Assembly: GCA_944332205.1 (NCBI GenBank)
Contig: CALVJN010000003.1
Span: 1 to 64,000, forward strand
Direction of reading: 5' to 3'
DNA from: an uncultured Bacilli bacterium
GTDB lineage: Bacteria > Bacillota_I > Bacilli_A > RF39 > UBA660
DNA: 64,000 nucleotides
In this document: positions 46,201 through 55,449 of the stretch, piece by piece
How positions within the stretch are numbered: position 1 is the stretch's first letter
Layout of the letters: every line of letters begins with the position of its first letter
Made by a program: the position numbers and the translations under genes
Notes under the pieces: model-generated
Told to the model about the DNA's origin: nothing
The model's database searches: none
Seen by the model: the letters and a program-made list of their open reading frames with translations, nothing else

Positions 46201-46345
46201 TAATATTATTTTTTAATTTTCTAATTACTCTAGCTGTCAATACTGCTGTTTTTCCACTTCCAGCTCCAGCTGAAACAATAATATTAGTATTCTCTTTATC
46301 TATTGCTAATTGTTGCTCCTCTGTCCATTTAGGCAATTTCATCAC
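43244..46345 (-). CDS. addA: ATP-dependent helicase/nuclease subunit A
   Basis: Helicase-nuclease for double-strand break repair. Walker A VSAGAGSGKTAVL, MIDEYQDTSDLQ, QSIYRFRNANP, IMTIHASKGLEF and FYVALTRAKEK motifs mark the UvrD-like motor. The C-terminal RecB-family nuclease shows VDLILEYND and IDYKLKN. At 1033 residues it is shorter than the Bacillus protein (about 1230). The start overlaps addB by 17 bases, with ATGATG giving alternative starts. Confidence 0.94.
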   Translation of the reverse strand: MMKLPKWTEEQQLAIDKENTNIIVSAGAGSGKTAVLTARVIRKLKNNISINQLLILTFTKKAAYEMKERIRLEILNDESLKKELNYIDSSYITTFDSFALSMVKKYNYLLNINKNIKIADSSIIYLKKKKILDSIFDNLYKENNSLFLKLVDDFTIKDDNDLKKYILDINDRLDLKYNKINYLDNYIDSYYSDLNINNLISEYNNLLINKIQKIDFLLTEFSNFVETDYYLEVQNNFSMLLQSNCYDEIKKNIIVKFPNLPKNSSEEAKNLKKEITDILTRISELARFSDNLKLKEYLLSTKDYVYIIIKIIKQLDREINSFKNFNFIYEFNDISKMAIDILKNNNEVLLELKNNFKEIMIDEYQDTSDLQEEFISLIENNNVYMVGDIKQSIYRFRNANPYLFKNKYDMYSKGIKGFKIDLTKNFRSRMEVIDNINLLFSLIMNDNLGGADYKKTHKMIFGNNSYLEEGRTEQNNNIEIFNYEYDSSLGYTKEEIEVFFIATDIRKKINDKYKVFDKNRKVLRDVKYSDFVILLDRSTNFDLYKKIFEYMAIPMTKYTATNITNEIEILLIKNILKLILCIKDKKFDVEFKYAFISIARSYLFEFSDDEIFSCFCNDNFKNNKLYEIIYGIACKIDYLSLNELISLIIDNFEFYSKQVLIGDVKNRINRLQAIIDIFNNLAEIGYDAYETYEYLEDLIEEKYKLEIKEIEESNDSVKIMTIHASKGLEFPICYFASLHSEFNIRELNEKFLYNNKYGIITPYFDGGIGKTFVKELVKEEYIKEEISEKIRLFYVALTRAKEKMIVVTSYKDNSKSKVLENCRSFLDMLSFVKEDTKNYIFNVDLSKINLTKNYNLVKEYNYQENIEYTDKKVSFFELNISNNILTKEKISKENKDLLDKNIKEKMEFGKYIHKVLEYIDFKNFDISLFSISEFYKTRIEKFVNLINKDKIINVYKEYEFSIINNNIYEHGIVDLILEYNDHIKIIDYKLKNINDVEYKKQIEKYKEYLANKTNKKIYTYLFSIVDGTLEKID

Positions 46346-48737
46346 CTTCTTCGTTTAAAAAACTTAAGTCATTATATTTTTTTAAATTAACTATATCATC
46401 ATTTTTTCTAAAACAAATATCTTTATAATTACAATACTTGCAACCAATTATTTCTTTATCGTTAATAAAAGCTTTAGGATTTATATCAAAATTACCTTCT
46501 AAAATACTATCACGAGCATAATCTATTTTCTTATCTACGATATCAATTAATTTCTCCATAGTATTATTATCAATTACTTTAGAATAATGATAAAAGCCAT
46601 TTTTACCATATTTCATCCCTTTTATATACTGACTATTTTCATAAGTAGGATCAAACCTTTCTAAAGATAAAGTATCATCAGTAGAATATCCATATAATTT
46701 TAAATTATTATATTTAACATCAAGATAACTTTTACCTTCTTCTATATTAACTTCTCCACTTAATATTCTTTGCAAATAAAAACCAACAAAACTATATTTT
46801 TCAAAAATATCACTTTTACTTATTAAATAAAGATAAATTACCAATTGCATACCTATACCATAAGGTAAATTACATATATCTATATCTGTAAATCCCGTCT
46901 TATAATCAATGATAGAAATTAATGTTTTACCATCATATTCTTTATACATAATTTTATCGATAATGCCTTTAAATACAACACTAATAGAAGTAGATTTATC
47001 TATAGAAATGCTCTTTTCTGTAAATATATTGGTAAGACCTGAAGCAAAATAAAATTCTTTTAATTGGTCACAAACTATTTTCAACTCCTTTTTTAGTTTA
47101 TCCAAAAAGAATTGTTCTTTAAATGTAAATGTTTTGTCTTTCAAATAAAAATCATAAATTTTATCCAAATCAAAATCACTAATATAAACTTTAGATAAAA
47201 CATAATGAAATAGTGAACCAATAATAGTATTAAAAGTTTCTTCATACTTATTAAGCTTTAAAATATTATCTAAATAATAGCGAAATTGACACTTGTAAAA
47301 CGAATCAAGATTAGTATAAGACAAAATCAAACTATTATTAATATACTTAATTAAATTATTTTTATTAATAGACTTAAAGCTATTATCATATTTCATATAA
47401 GGTATATCTATTGTATTAAAATATATAGGTAATAAAGAATTCTTTTTATCATATTTAATTAAATCATCTATCATTTCAGCAAGTTTAATACAAGTTAAAA
47501 CTTTTGAGTAACTTTTCAAATAGTCAATTTTAATATTTTCTTTTACAAATTTTATATCATCAACTAAATTTGATGGATAATATTCCGAATCCAAATAATG
47601 TAGCTTATAAGTTATTGTTATATTTTTAATTGAATTAATAGCATTTATAGTCTTTATTTTTTGAAGTTCATTCAACTCATTAGATTTTTCAATAAAAACT
47701 TCATCTTTTATATTATCACTTATAAAATCTTCATCTTTATAAATAAAAGGAATACTTCCTTGATTAAATCCAAGTAAAAATACATATTCATCATCATCAA
47801 AAAAATTATCAACAAGATTATTCAATTGAATACAATTAGTATTAATTTTAGGTTTAATTGATAACCTATTGATCTCATATTCTATTGCAGAAATTTTATC
47901 TTCAAATGAATAATTTAAACTATTATATTTATTAAACAAATTTAAAATTGTTACATAAATTGAATAAATATTTTCATCTTTTAAATCAAAATTTTCTTTT
48001 ATCATTTTAATAGTATCTTCAAAGGAAGCACATTCTTTTAAATAATTAATAATTCTTTTTACCATAGGAATAGAAGCAATACTAGAAATATTTATTAAAT
48101 CTATTGGTATTTTATACATATTAAATATTTTTATAATCTCATTATTATATTCACTAGATATATTTGTTAAAAATATTTTATTTAAACTAATTTTCTTTTC
48201 TATTAAATCTATTATTCTATTGGCAACAAATAAAACTTCCTCCTCTAAATTGTTAAATTCATAAACTTTTCTAATTTTACTATAATCATTTTTTAATATT
48301 ATATTAACATTATCAAATTTATCTAACATTTTTTTATCAAAGTAATCTATCTCATCATAACCAAATACTATTATTTTTTTACTTTGATAGTATTTTTTAA
48401 AAAATTCATTATAAATCAGAAGTTTATTATCTTCCAATTCTTTTTTCAAATTTAATAATTGCTTCAATTTTAAAGAATTATAATTTTTAACTTCGATATA
48501 ATACATGTTATCAATATAATTTTTAGCTACTTCATATTTATAATTATAATTATGCATTAAATAAAGAATAGCATTTTCATCATAATCAAAATAAACCTCT
48601 TTTTTCAACTGTTTTAATGACATTATTTTAACATTAACTAAATATCCAATTTTATTTATTTCATTTAAAACTTTATCTTTAATATTAGAAGGAATTACAA
48701 GTAAAGTTTCTTCTTTAATATTTTTAAGGAAATTCAT
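46329..48737 (-). CDS. addB: ATP-dependent helicase/nuclease subunit B
   Basis: Partner of AddA. The N-terminal half is a degenerate helicase; the C-terminal nuclease has GIIDKIMY and IIDYKTG. The iron-sulfur cluster Cys set is intact: a Cys in YKCQFRYYL and three in GCKYCNYKDICF. At 802 residues it is much shorter than the Bacillus protein (about 1160), fitting compact genomes. ATG 48737 with AGGATG is chosen. Forms an operon with addA. Confidence 0.92.
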   Translation of the reverse strand: MNFLKNIKEETLLVIPSNIKDKVLNEINKIGYLVNVKIMSLKQLKKEVYFDYDENAILYLMHNYNYKYEVAKNYIDNMYYIEVKNYNSLKLKQLLNLKKELEDNKLLIYNEFFKKYYQSKKIIVFGYDEIDYFDKKMLDKFDNVNIILKNDYSKIRKVYEFNNLEEEVLFVANRIIDLIEKKISLNKIFLTNISSEYNNEIIKIFNMYKIPIDLINISSIASIPMVKRIINYLKECASFEDTIKMIKENFDLKDENIYSIYVTILNLFNKYNSLNYSFEDKISAIEYEINRLSIKPKINTNCIQLNNLVDNFFDDDEYVFLLGFNQGSIPFIYKDEDFISDNIKDEVFIEKSNELNELQKIKTINAINSIKNITITYKLHYLDSEYYPSNLVDDIKFVKENIKIDYLKSYSKVLTCIKLAEMIDDLIKYDKKNSLLPIYFNTIDIPYMKYDNSFKSINKNNLIKYINNSLILSYTNLDSFYKCQFRYYLDNILKLNKYEETFNTIIGSLFHYVLSKVYISDFDLDKIYDFYLKDKTFTFKEQFFLDKLKKELKIVCDQLKEFYFASGLTNIFTEKSISIDKSTSISVVFKGIIDKIMYKEYDGKTLISIIDYKTGFTDIDICNLPYGIGMQLVIYLYLISKSDIFEKYSFVGFYLQRILSGEVNIEEGKSYLDVKYNNLKLYGYSTDDTLSLERFDPTYENSQYIKGMKYGKNGFYHYSKVIDNNTMEKLIDIVDKKIDYARDSILEGNFDINPKAFINDKEIIGCKYCNYKDICFRKNDDIVNLKKYNDLSFLNEEGDEIA

Positions 48738-48811
48738 ATAACCACATCCTATCAATATTTTAACATATTAGATAACTTTTTCCTTACATAATTAAAAAAA
48801 AATTATAGTTT

Positions 48812-50002
48812 TTATAATACATCTTTCAATCCCATAATTTCTTTTTCAATATTCTCATTAGATTTATCCTTATTAAAAATATAATCGTACCTAAATAATG
48901 AAAAGCCATCATAATTGCTAACATTTCTACTTATAACAACCTGTTTTTTAATTATATCACTATTTTCTATCCATTCATTTTTTCCACTCAAAGCATATGT
49001 ATCTACTGTTCCAATTTTATAAAATGCCAAGGCAGGTATTAAATCTATACTATCAACTTCTATTAAAGAATTCCAAACATTAATAGTTTCAATAAAAGGT
49101 TTAATTTCATTTTCGAAGCCGAAATATAATTGTGGCATTATATAATCTACATACCCATTATTACTAAGAATTTTGTTTACATCTAAAAAACTTTTGTCAT
49201 AATTATTTTCAATATTTCCTTCTGGTGCTATTCCAAATTTAACATCAGATTTTATATTTTTAATACTAGAATATATATCTTTTATTAAAACACTTATATT
49301 ATTTAATCGATATTCATCAAGTGACATAGTTCCACCAGTCTTTATATATTCATCATAAGACTGCAAATCTATTGTTTTATTTGGATAAAAATAATCATCA
49401 AAATGAATACCATCAACATCATATTTTTCTACAATTTCTTTTATGCCATCAATTATAAGATTTCTTACTTCAACACTAGCAGGATTCAAATAAATTCCTT
49501 TATCATCAATGATCATTACATCATTAGTATTTATAAACTTGTAATATATACTATCAACAGAAATATTTTCTAATTTTGTATCATTACTTATCCTAAAAGG
49601 ATTTATCCAAGCTTCTATTTTTAAATCACGTGAATGTGCTTCTGTAATAAAAAAATCTAAAATATCATAATCTGGAACTTCATTATTATTATTTAAAATT
49701 GTATCACTTATAGGATAATATTCTGATTTATATATTGAATCAGCAAAAGGTCTAACATGAACAATAACAGTATTTAAATTCATATTTTTAATATTATCCA
49801 AAATTATTTTTATATTATTCTTACTTTCTTGACTATTTTTTCCCTTAATATAAGAATTAAATTCAATATAAGAAAAATAAACTGCTCTTGTTTCACTATT
49901 TTTATTGTAAATGTTTTGTTTTTTAGTTGCTTTCGCTTCAATAATCATAAAAGTCAAAAAAATAAAGACAAGTACTACTGCTATTAATATTATTTTTTTC
50001 AT
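48812..50002 (-). CDS. GHL10-type family 10 glycosyl hydrolase-like lipoprotein or exported protein
   Basis: About 396 residues with an N-terminal signal or anchor helix (MKKIILIAVVLVFIFLTFMI) and a TIM-barrel domain of the GHL10/DUF187 type: RAVYFSYIEFNSYI, VIVHVRPFADSIY, EAWINPFRIS, DGIHFDDYFYP and later DYIMPQLYFG. Such proteins are thought to act on cell wall glycans outside the membrane. There is no lipobox Cys, so it is probably anchored by its helix. GGTGAT precedes ATG 50002. Follows queA. Confidence 0.88.
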   Translation of the reverse strand: MKKIILIAVVLVFIFLTFMIIEAKATKKQNIYNKNSETRAVYFSYIEFNSYIKGKNSQESKNNIKIILDNIKNMNLNTVIVHVRPFADSIYKSEYYPISDTILNNNNEVPDYDILDFFITEAHSRDLKIEAWINPFRISNDTKLENISVDSIYYKFINTNDVMIIDDKGIYLNPASVEVRNLIIDGIKEIVEKYDVDGIHFDDYFYPNKTIDLQSYDEYIKTGGTMSLDEYRLNNISVLIKDIYSSIKNIKSDVKFGIAPEGNIENNYDKSFLDVNKILSNNGYVDYIMPQLYFGFENEIKPFIETINVWNSLIEVDSIDLIPALAFYKIGTVDTYALSGKNEWIENSDIIKKQVVISRNVSNYDGFSLFRYDYIFNKDKSNENIEKEIMGLKDVL

Positions 50003-50042
50003 AATTATCACCAATAAACTATATGCTTGTCTTATTTTTTTA

Positions 50043-51080
50043 TTATATTTTTTTATTTATTATAAACATACTATCGCCAAATGAAAAAAAACGATACTTA
50101 TTTTCTATTGCTACTTTATAAGCATTTAAAATATTTTCTCTTCCCGCTAAGGCACTTACTAACATAACTAAAGTAGATTTAGGTAAATGAAAATTTGTAA
50201 TTAAATTATCAACTATTTTAAATTTATAACCAGGATATATAAAAATATCTGTAAAACCACTACATGGTATTAATTTACCATATTTACTCATAACTGTTTC
50301 TAACACTCTTACAGAAGTAGTCCCAACAACAACAATCTTTTTGTTATTTCTTTTTGTTTCATTTAAAACATCTACACAAGCTTCTTTTAATTCATAATAT
50401 TCACTATGCATATGATGCTCCAAAATATTTTCTGCATTAACTGGTCGAAAAGTTCCAAGGCCAACATGTAATGTAACATATACAATATTAACTTTATTTT
50501 CTTTTAATTTATTTAATATTTCTTCTGTGAAATGAAGTCCCGCCGTTGGAGCCGCAGCGCTTCCTAAATTTTTTGCGTATACAGTCTGATATCTATTTTG
50601 ATCTTCTAATTTTTCATGAATATATGGTGGAAGAGGCATTGTTCCAAGTTTATCTAATAACTCATAAAGTATTCCTTCATAAATAAGTTCAAAAACTCTT
50701 ATTCCTTCTTCTCTAACTTCAACACATCTAGCTTTTAATAATCCATTTCCAAAAGAAACAACTGTCCCCAATTTTACTCTTTTGGCTGGTTTAGTTAAAG
50801 CTTCCCAAAGATTGTTTTCACTATTTCTTAAAAGTAATACTTCTATAACTGCTGAAGTATCCTGTTTTTCACCAATTAAACGAGCTGGTATTACTTTAGT
50901 ATCATTAAGTACTATTGAATCACCCTCATCAAAAAAATTGACAATATCTTTAAACGTTTTATGTTCTATTGAACCATCATTTTTATTAAGTACTAAAAGT
51001 TTTGATGAAGATCTGTCCTTAAGAGGTGTTTGAGCAATTAATTCTTCAGGTAACATATAATCAAAATCTTCTAATTTCAT
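50043..51080 (-). CDS. queA: tRNA preQ1(34) S-adenosylmethionine ribosyltransferase-isomerase
   Basis: Transfers ribose from SAM to preQ1 in tRNA on the way to queuosine. Conserved segments: [57 protein letters not shown] and [18 protein letters not shown]. 345 residues, complete. Its ATG overlaps the preceding gene by 4 bases, so it is co-translated with it. queA beside ruvAB is a common arrangement in Bacillota. (First segment is given in its two halves: [11 protein letters not shown] and [11 protein letters not shown].). Confidence 0.97.
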   Translation of the reverse strand: MKLEDFDYMLPEELIAQTPLKDRSSSKLLVLNKNDGSIEHKTFKDIVNFFDEGDSIVLNDTKVIPARLIGEKQDTSAVIEVLLLRNSENNLWEALTKPAKRVKLGTVVSFGNGLLKARCVEVREEGIRVFELIYEGILYELLDKLGTMPLPPYIHEKLEDQNRYQTVYAKNLGSAAAPTAGLHFTEEILNKLKENKVNIVYVTLHVGLGTFRPVNAENILEHHMHSEYYELKEACVDVLNETKRNNKKIVVVGTTSVRVLETVMSKYGKLIPCSGFTDIFIYPGYKFKIVDNLITNFHLPKSTLVMLVSALAGRENILNAYKVAIENKYRFFSFGDSMFIINKKI

Positions 51081-51697
51081 TTTTTAGCCACACTTTCTTT
51101 CTTATACACAGCTTCATTATACATTTCATAAATAGACTTTACATCAGTAAAAAAAGCTTTTTCATTCGATTTTAATTTTTTCATCTCATTTAAACGGAAT
51201 ATTTCTGTTTCTTCTTCATTTGTAACATCAAAAGGACTATTATCATAATGTTGCTCCATAGCAAATAAAACATTTTCAGGGTTAGTATAATTATTTCTCA
51301 AATACAAAAGCATATCATTATTTGTAAATAATGTTATATATTTACTATCTGATTCATCCATTGCAAAATAAGTTCCTGTTAACAAAGTAGAAATAGCTTC
51401 TGGAGAAAGAACTTTAGCATTGTCAGTATATTCACCAAAAAATATACCAACCTTTAAAAAATAAGACAGTTTTCTATACATACCATCTTTTTCGCCAGTA
51501 AAATTTAAATCTCTATCCACCGTTTTTAATGTTGCCATAATCTTTTTTTGCATTTCTTTATCTTTACACGCTACTAAATAATAAAGTCCTCTTTCATGAA
51601 CAAAACCAGAATAAAATTCAAAAGTATCGGATTTCATTCCGTTACCTATTGTTCTAACAAATTCCTCATATTTTGTTTTATTGCTAAATGATAACAT
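51077..51697 (-). CDS. uncharacterised protein between ruvB and queA
   Basis: A 206-residue soluble protein without motifs I recognise. It contains [19 protein letters not shown] near the start and a Lys-rich C-terminus. GTGGTG precedes ATG 51697. It ends in a 4-base overlap with queA and starts 2 bases beyond the end of the next upstream gene, so it is part of the ruvA-ruvB-queA transcript. The similar size and spacing suggest a partner of the 138-residue gene. Confidence 0.65.
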   Translation of the reverse strand: MLSFSNKTKYEEFVRTIGNGMKSDTFEFYSGFVHERGLYYLVACKDKEMQKKIMATLKTVDRDLNFTGEKDGMYRKLSYFLKVGIFFGEYTDNAKVLSPEAISTLLTGTYFAMDESDSKYITLFTNNDMLLYLRNNYTNPENVLFAMEQHYDNSPFDVTNEEETEIFRLNEMKKLKSNEKAFFTDVKSIYEMYNEAVYKKESVAKK

Positions 51698-51698
51698 A

Positions 51699-52115
51699 TT
51701 ATTCACCACACATTACTTTTATAAACAAAGGTAAATCAAAATTTTTAACTATGTCAATAATATTCGTTATATTACTAAAATCCTCATAAAAAGTCAATGA
51801 AAAAAGTTCTACACTCTTTAAAAACAGAACTTGTTCTTCAATACTTTTAGCGTTATTTATTGTATATTTTATAATATCTTTATTAAATAAATTTAAATAA
51901 TCATAAAAATACAAATCATTTATATCAGATAAAAACACTGTAACAAGAGCTAACTCTTGAGCCGTAAAATCCTTAATTTGATTTTGATTTTTTCTAAATA
52001 TTATTCCCAAAGTATTTGATATTTTCTTATCATCCAAATTCAAAATCTCTTGATATTTTAAAGAAAACATCGCAACGCTCATTAAATGTTTTGTTAATTC
52101 ATTCATATTTTCCAT
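51699..52115 (-). CDS. uncharacterised helical protein after ruvB
   Basis: A 138-residue, mostly helical soluble protein with no recognised domain. It is acidic to neutral, with several Leu/Phe-rich helices (VEQVLFLKSVELFSLTFYEDF-like region given in outline only). It starts 15 bases after ruvB and forms part of the same operon. No function can be inferred beyond this context. Confidence 0.6.
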   Translation of the reverse strand: MENMNELTKHLMSVAMFSLKYQEILNLDDKKISNTLGIIFRKNQNQIKDFTAQELALVTVFLSDINDLYFYDYLNLFNKDIIKYTINNAKSIEEQVLFLKSVELFSLTFYEDFSNITNIIDIVKNFDLPLFIKVMCGE

Positions 52116-52130
52116 AATTATCTTCTCTCT

Positions 52131-53141
52131 CTAATCAAATAAACTATTCTGATGAGATATATTTAAATGCTTGTAACCTTTATCAGTAACCATTCTTCCT
52201 CGTGATGTTCTTTTTAAAAGACCTGTTTGTAAAAGATAAGGTTCATAAACATCTTCAATAGTTGTAACTTCTTCCCCAATAACACTGGCAATAGATTCAA
52301 CACCAACTGGTCCACCATTAAATTTCTCAACTATTGTTTTTAACAATTGATAATCAACGTCATCTAACCCCATGCTATCTACTTTTAACCTTTCAAGAGC
52401 AAGTTTAGTAACATCTAAGTCAATTATTTCTTTTCCATCAACAATAGCAAAATCTCTTACTCTTTTAAACATTCTATTTGCAATTCTTGGAGTTCCTCTA
52501 CTTCTTGATGCTAATTCAAAGGCAGCATCATCAGTTATCGGTGATTCTAATACACGAGCAGTTCTTTTTACAATTAAATTTAATTCTTCAGGTGTATAAT
52601 ATTGCATTTTAGCTACTATTCCAAATCTATCACGAAGTGGTGCAGTTAAATCCCCTGCTCTAGTAGTAGCCCCAACTAAAGTAAAAGGAGGTAAATTTAT
52701 TCTAATATTCCTAGAATTTCCTTCATTACCAATTATTATATCTAAAACATAGTCTTCCATTGCCGAATATAATATTTCCTCAACAAAAGATGGTATTCTA
52801 TGAATTTCATCAATAAATAATACATCACCTGGTTCAAGAGATGAAAGAATAGCAGCCAAATCACCAGATTTTTCAATACTAGGACCACTAGCCATTTTTA
52901 TATTACTACCAAGTTCATTAGCAATAATATGAGCAAGAGTTGTTTTTCCTAATCCAGGAGGTCCATACAAAAGAACGTGATCTAAGCTTTCATTGCGAAG
53001 TTTAGCAGATTCGATAAAAACTTTAATATTGTCTTTAACATCCTTTTGTCCTATATATTCATCTAAAGTTTCGGGTCTAATATTTTCTAAAGCAATATCA
53101 TCTTTAGTTTCTTTATCTTCAAAAATCTCATTTTTGTTCAT
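52131..53141 (-). CDS. ruvB: Holliday junction branch migration ATPase RuvB
   Basis: Hexameric motor driving Holliday junction migration with RuvA. Contains [15 protein letters not shown], Walker [12 protein letters not shown], Walker B FIDEIHR, sensor 1 [18 protein letters not shown], and the winged-helix C-terminus ending [16 protein letters not shown]. 336 residues. GGAAGTGAT precedes the ATG. Follows ruvA by about 50 bases; ruvC is absent, as in Bacillota, which use RecU. Confidence 0.98.
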   Translation of the reverse strand: MNKNEIFEDKETKDDIALENIRPETLDEYIGQKDVKDNIKVFIESAKLRNESLDHVLLYGPPGLGKTTLAHIIANELGSNIKMASGPSIEKSGDLAAILSSLEPGDVLFIDEIHRIPSFVEEILYSAMEDYVLDIIIGNEGNSRNIRINLPPFTLVGATTRAGDLTAPLRDRFGIVAKMQYYTPEELNLIVKRTARVLESPITDDAAFELASRSRGTPRIANRMFKRVRDFAIVDGKEIIDLDVTKLALERLKVDSMGLDDVDYQLLKTIVEKFNGGPVGVESIASVIGEEVTTIEDVYEPYLLQTGLLKRTSRGRMVTDKGYKHLNISHQNSLFD

Positions 53142-53193
53142 AATATCACTTCCATTAATTATTATAATACATAAAATAGAAATCTACGGCAAA

Positions 53194-53751
53194 TTACTTT
53201 AATAATAATTTTAAAGTCTCTTTTACTTGATCTTCAATTGAAAGACTATTATCAATTTTTGGAATGACATTCTTAAATTCTTTTTCTTTATAACCAAGTC
53301 CTTTAAGAACTTCTATTAATTCATCATAACTATTTTCGGCTGAATCTACAATGTCAATGCTTCCTAATTTCCCTTTCAAATCAAGAATCATCTGCTTAGC
53401 TACTTTATCACCTATTTTAGGAAACTTTTTTAAATATAAAATATTTTCTCTTTCTATTGCATCAATAACTCCAGAAACACTTCCAGTAGCAAGTATTGGT
53501 AAAGCCATTTTAGGTCCTAATCCTTTAACCGAAATTAACTTTAAAAATAAACTTTTTTCTTCTAAGGTTTTGAAACCAAATAAACATTCCTCATCTTCTT
53601 TTACTTGTTGATATATATATACTTTATATTCACTATTTTCATTAAAAGCATATGGATTAGGTGTATAAATTAAAAATCCTATTCCATTATTATCCAAAAC
53701 TATATAGGTACCAGTTATTTCTGTTATTCTTCCAATAATATAATTATACAT
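53194..53751 (-). CDS. ruvA: Holliday junction DNA helicase subunit RuvA
   Basis: Binds the four-way junction and positions RuvB. OB-fold N-terminus (MYNYIIGRITEI), two helix-hairpin-helix motifs (SVKGLGPKMALPIL, FPKIGDKVAKQMILDLK), and a C-terminal UBA-like RuvB-contact domain (LIEVLKGLGYKEKE). About 185 residues. ATG 53751 with GGAGGT is chosen over the longer frame from 53763, which would start inside the ribosome binding site. Confidence 0.96.
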   Translation of the reverse strand: MYNYIIGRITEITGTYIVLDNNGIGFLIYTPNPYAFNENSEYKVYIYQQVKEDEECLFGFKTLEEKSLFLKLISVKGLGPKMALPILATGSVSGVIDAIERENILYLKKFPKIGDKVAKQMILDLKGKLGSIDIVDSAENSYDELIEVLKGLGYKEKEFKNVIPKIDNSLSIEDQVKETLKLLLK

Positions 53752-53810
53752 AAATACCTCCAAAGTAATTATAACAAATCAAACAAATGTTTTCAACTAA
53801 TCGTTAAATA

Positions 53811-53841
53811 TAAAAAGATATTTATAAAAATATAAATATCT
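53811..53841 (-). terminator. terminator after the NlpC/P60-like gene
   Basis: An 11-bp perfect stem with an AAAA loop (53816-53841), followed on the minus strand by TTTTTATATTT. Confidence 0.7.
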
Positions 53842-53851
53842 AGACATTTAA

Positions 53852-55294
53852 CTATGCATTAACACGCGTTGCAGAAGTTGAACCATAAACTACACGTTTG
53901 GTCATTAAATTTGTTGTCGATAAACCTTTCCATTCACCATCTTGACCAAGTGATTCCAAAGAATACACCCTTGTATTAGCACCAATTTTAGTATTACTTG
54001 ATTGAGCAACAATAACTGCAGGCTCACCATTTTGTAATTTTGTATGTCCAATAACAATTCCAACATGATAATTATTATCAGTAGGTTTTGATAAAACTGA
54101 CCCTATCTCAATATTCATTTTCTCATTAATACTCATCTTACTCAAATCATAAGAATGGTTGCTTAACAAATTTAATGGAGTCATCGATGTTCCGTTTCCA
54201 TAATAGTCTTCGGCATTTTGTCCAGATTTTACTACTCCAGTTTTATAAAGACCTTGACTATAACACCATCTAACAAATCCTATACAATCTAAACCGCCAC
54301 CTCGAGCTAATACTTGAGAATATCCCAATGTTTTTTCAGCAGTATTACTACTATAGCCTAAATGTAATAACGAAGTAGTAGCCACCATTGCTGAAAGGCC
54401 AGCATAATCTGAAATAGTACTGGCATTATTAGCTTTATAAGTATCTTCTAGAATTTGATTCATAACTTTTGCTATCGACTGTGATACTGTATCAGAATAA
54501 CTTCTATTACAATAATCCCACAAATATTGATCATTTCTAGATCCTGTAATTTTTCCAGTTAAAAATTTGATAGCATCTTGACCAGCATTAATATCAGCAG
54601 CTAAAAGATTATTTTTATTATAAACTATCGTATATTGTTCATCTGGAACATATGAAACCCCATTGTTGCATATTGGAATAATTTTTTGATATATAACACC
54701 ATCACTCTCATAATAAACACTTGAAAACTGAACATTTCCATCAAACTTTGCAGTAAAACTACTAGATAATGAACTAAGTAAAGAATTATCTGAACTACTA
54801 TAGCTATCTAAAATATTAAGGCTTGAATCTAAAGATTTTAATTCCTTAAGTTTTTGTAAAAGCTCTGATTGTTTACTAACAAAATTATTATAAGCCGCAT
54901 TCATAGCACTATAAGCAGCACTTTTTTGTGATTTATGTTCTTCATCATTTTTTAAACTATTATATTTATCTTTAGCACTATTATACTCATCAAGTAAAAT
55001 TTTCAATTCATCTATTCCACTATTTAATTCTTGAGCTTTAGATATTGCAGTCCCCAATTCCACTTCTAAACTTTCTTGTATTTTAGAAATAGTCTGATTT
55101 ATATATTCAATTTCAGGTTTAATAGAATCGCCAGCTTCACTTTTAAATGAAGTAAAAAGACTGTCACTAATTGATATATTTATACTTTTCAAAGCCGATA
55201 TATCACTAGAAAGATTAACCTTTTCATTTTCTATTTGACTTAAATTTCCGCCTACATTTGTTTGAAAATCCACTAAAGAACTATCAATATTCAT
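53852..55294 (-). CDS. helical-domain protein with C-terminal NlpC/P60-like hydrolase
   Basis: About 480 residues. The N-terminal 220 residues are helical and heptad-rich with no signal peptide or membrane helix, resembling the long helical leaders of WXG/LXG-type secretion substrates. The C-terminal domain looks like a papain-like NlpC/P60 or CHAP peptidase: nucleophile Cys in GGGLDCIGFVRWCY and His in YHVGIVIGH. Such enzymes cut peptidoglycan stem peptides. ATG 55294 follows GAGGTGAC. No immunity or secretion gene is adjacent. The type VII substrate idea is inference; I see no clear WxG motif. Confidence 0.65.
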   Translation of the reverse strand: MNIDSSLVDFQTNVGGNLSQIENEKVNLSSDISALKSINISISDSLFTSFKSEAGDSIKPEIEYINQTISKIQESLEVELGTAISKAQELNSGIDELKILLDEYNSAKDKYNSLKNDEEHKSQKSAAYSAMNAAYNNFVSKQSELLQKLKELKSLDSSLNILDSYSSSDNSLLSSLSSSFTAKFDGNVQFSSVYYESDGVIYQKIIPICNNGVSYVPDEQYTIVYNKNNLLAADINAGQDAIKFLTGKITGSRNDQYLWDYCNRSYSDTVSQSIAKVMNQILEDTYKANNASTISDYAGLSAMVATTSLLHLGYSSNTAEKTLGYSQVLARGGGLDCIGFVRWCYSQGLYKTGVVKSGQNAEDYYGNGTSMTPLNLLSNHSYDLSKMSINEKMNIEIGSVLSKPTDNNYHVGIVIGHTKLQNGEPAVIVAQSSNTKIGANTRVYSLESLGQDGEWKGLSTTNLMTKRVVYGSTSATRVNA

Positions 55295-55397
55295 AACAGT
55301 CACCTCAAATATTATATAAATATTATAACAATTTTATAGGAAAAAGAAAAGAAAATTTATTTTAACTAAATATAATTTAATATTACAAATAAGAAGA

Positions 55398-55430
55398 AAT
55401 AAAAATTCAGGATAACACCTGAATTTCTTT
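55398..55430 (-). terminator. terminator after pheT
   Basis: A 9-bp stem AAATTCAGG/CCTGAATTT with a 6-nt loop, followed on the minus strand by TTTATTTC. Confidence 0.8.
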
Positions 55431-55449
55431 ATTATAATATAAAATAATA

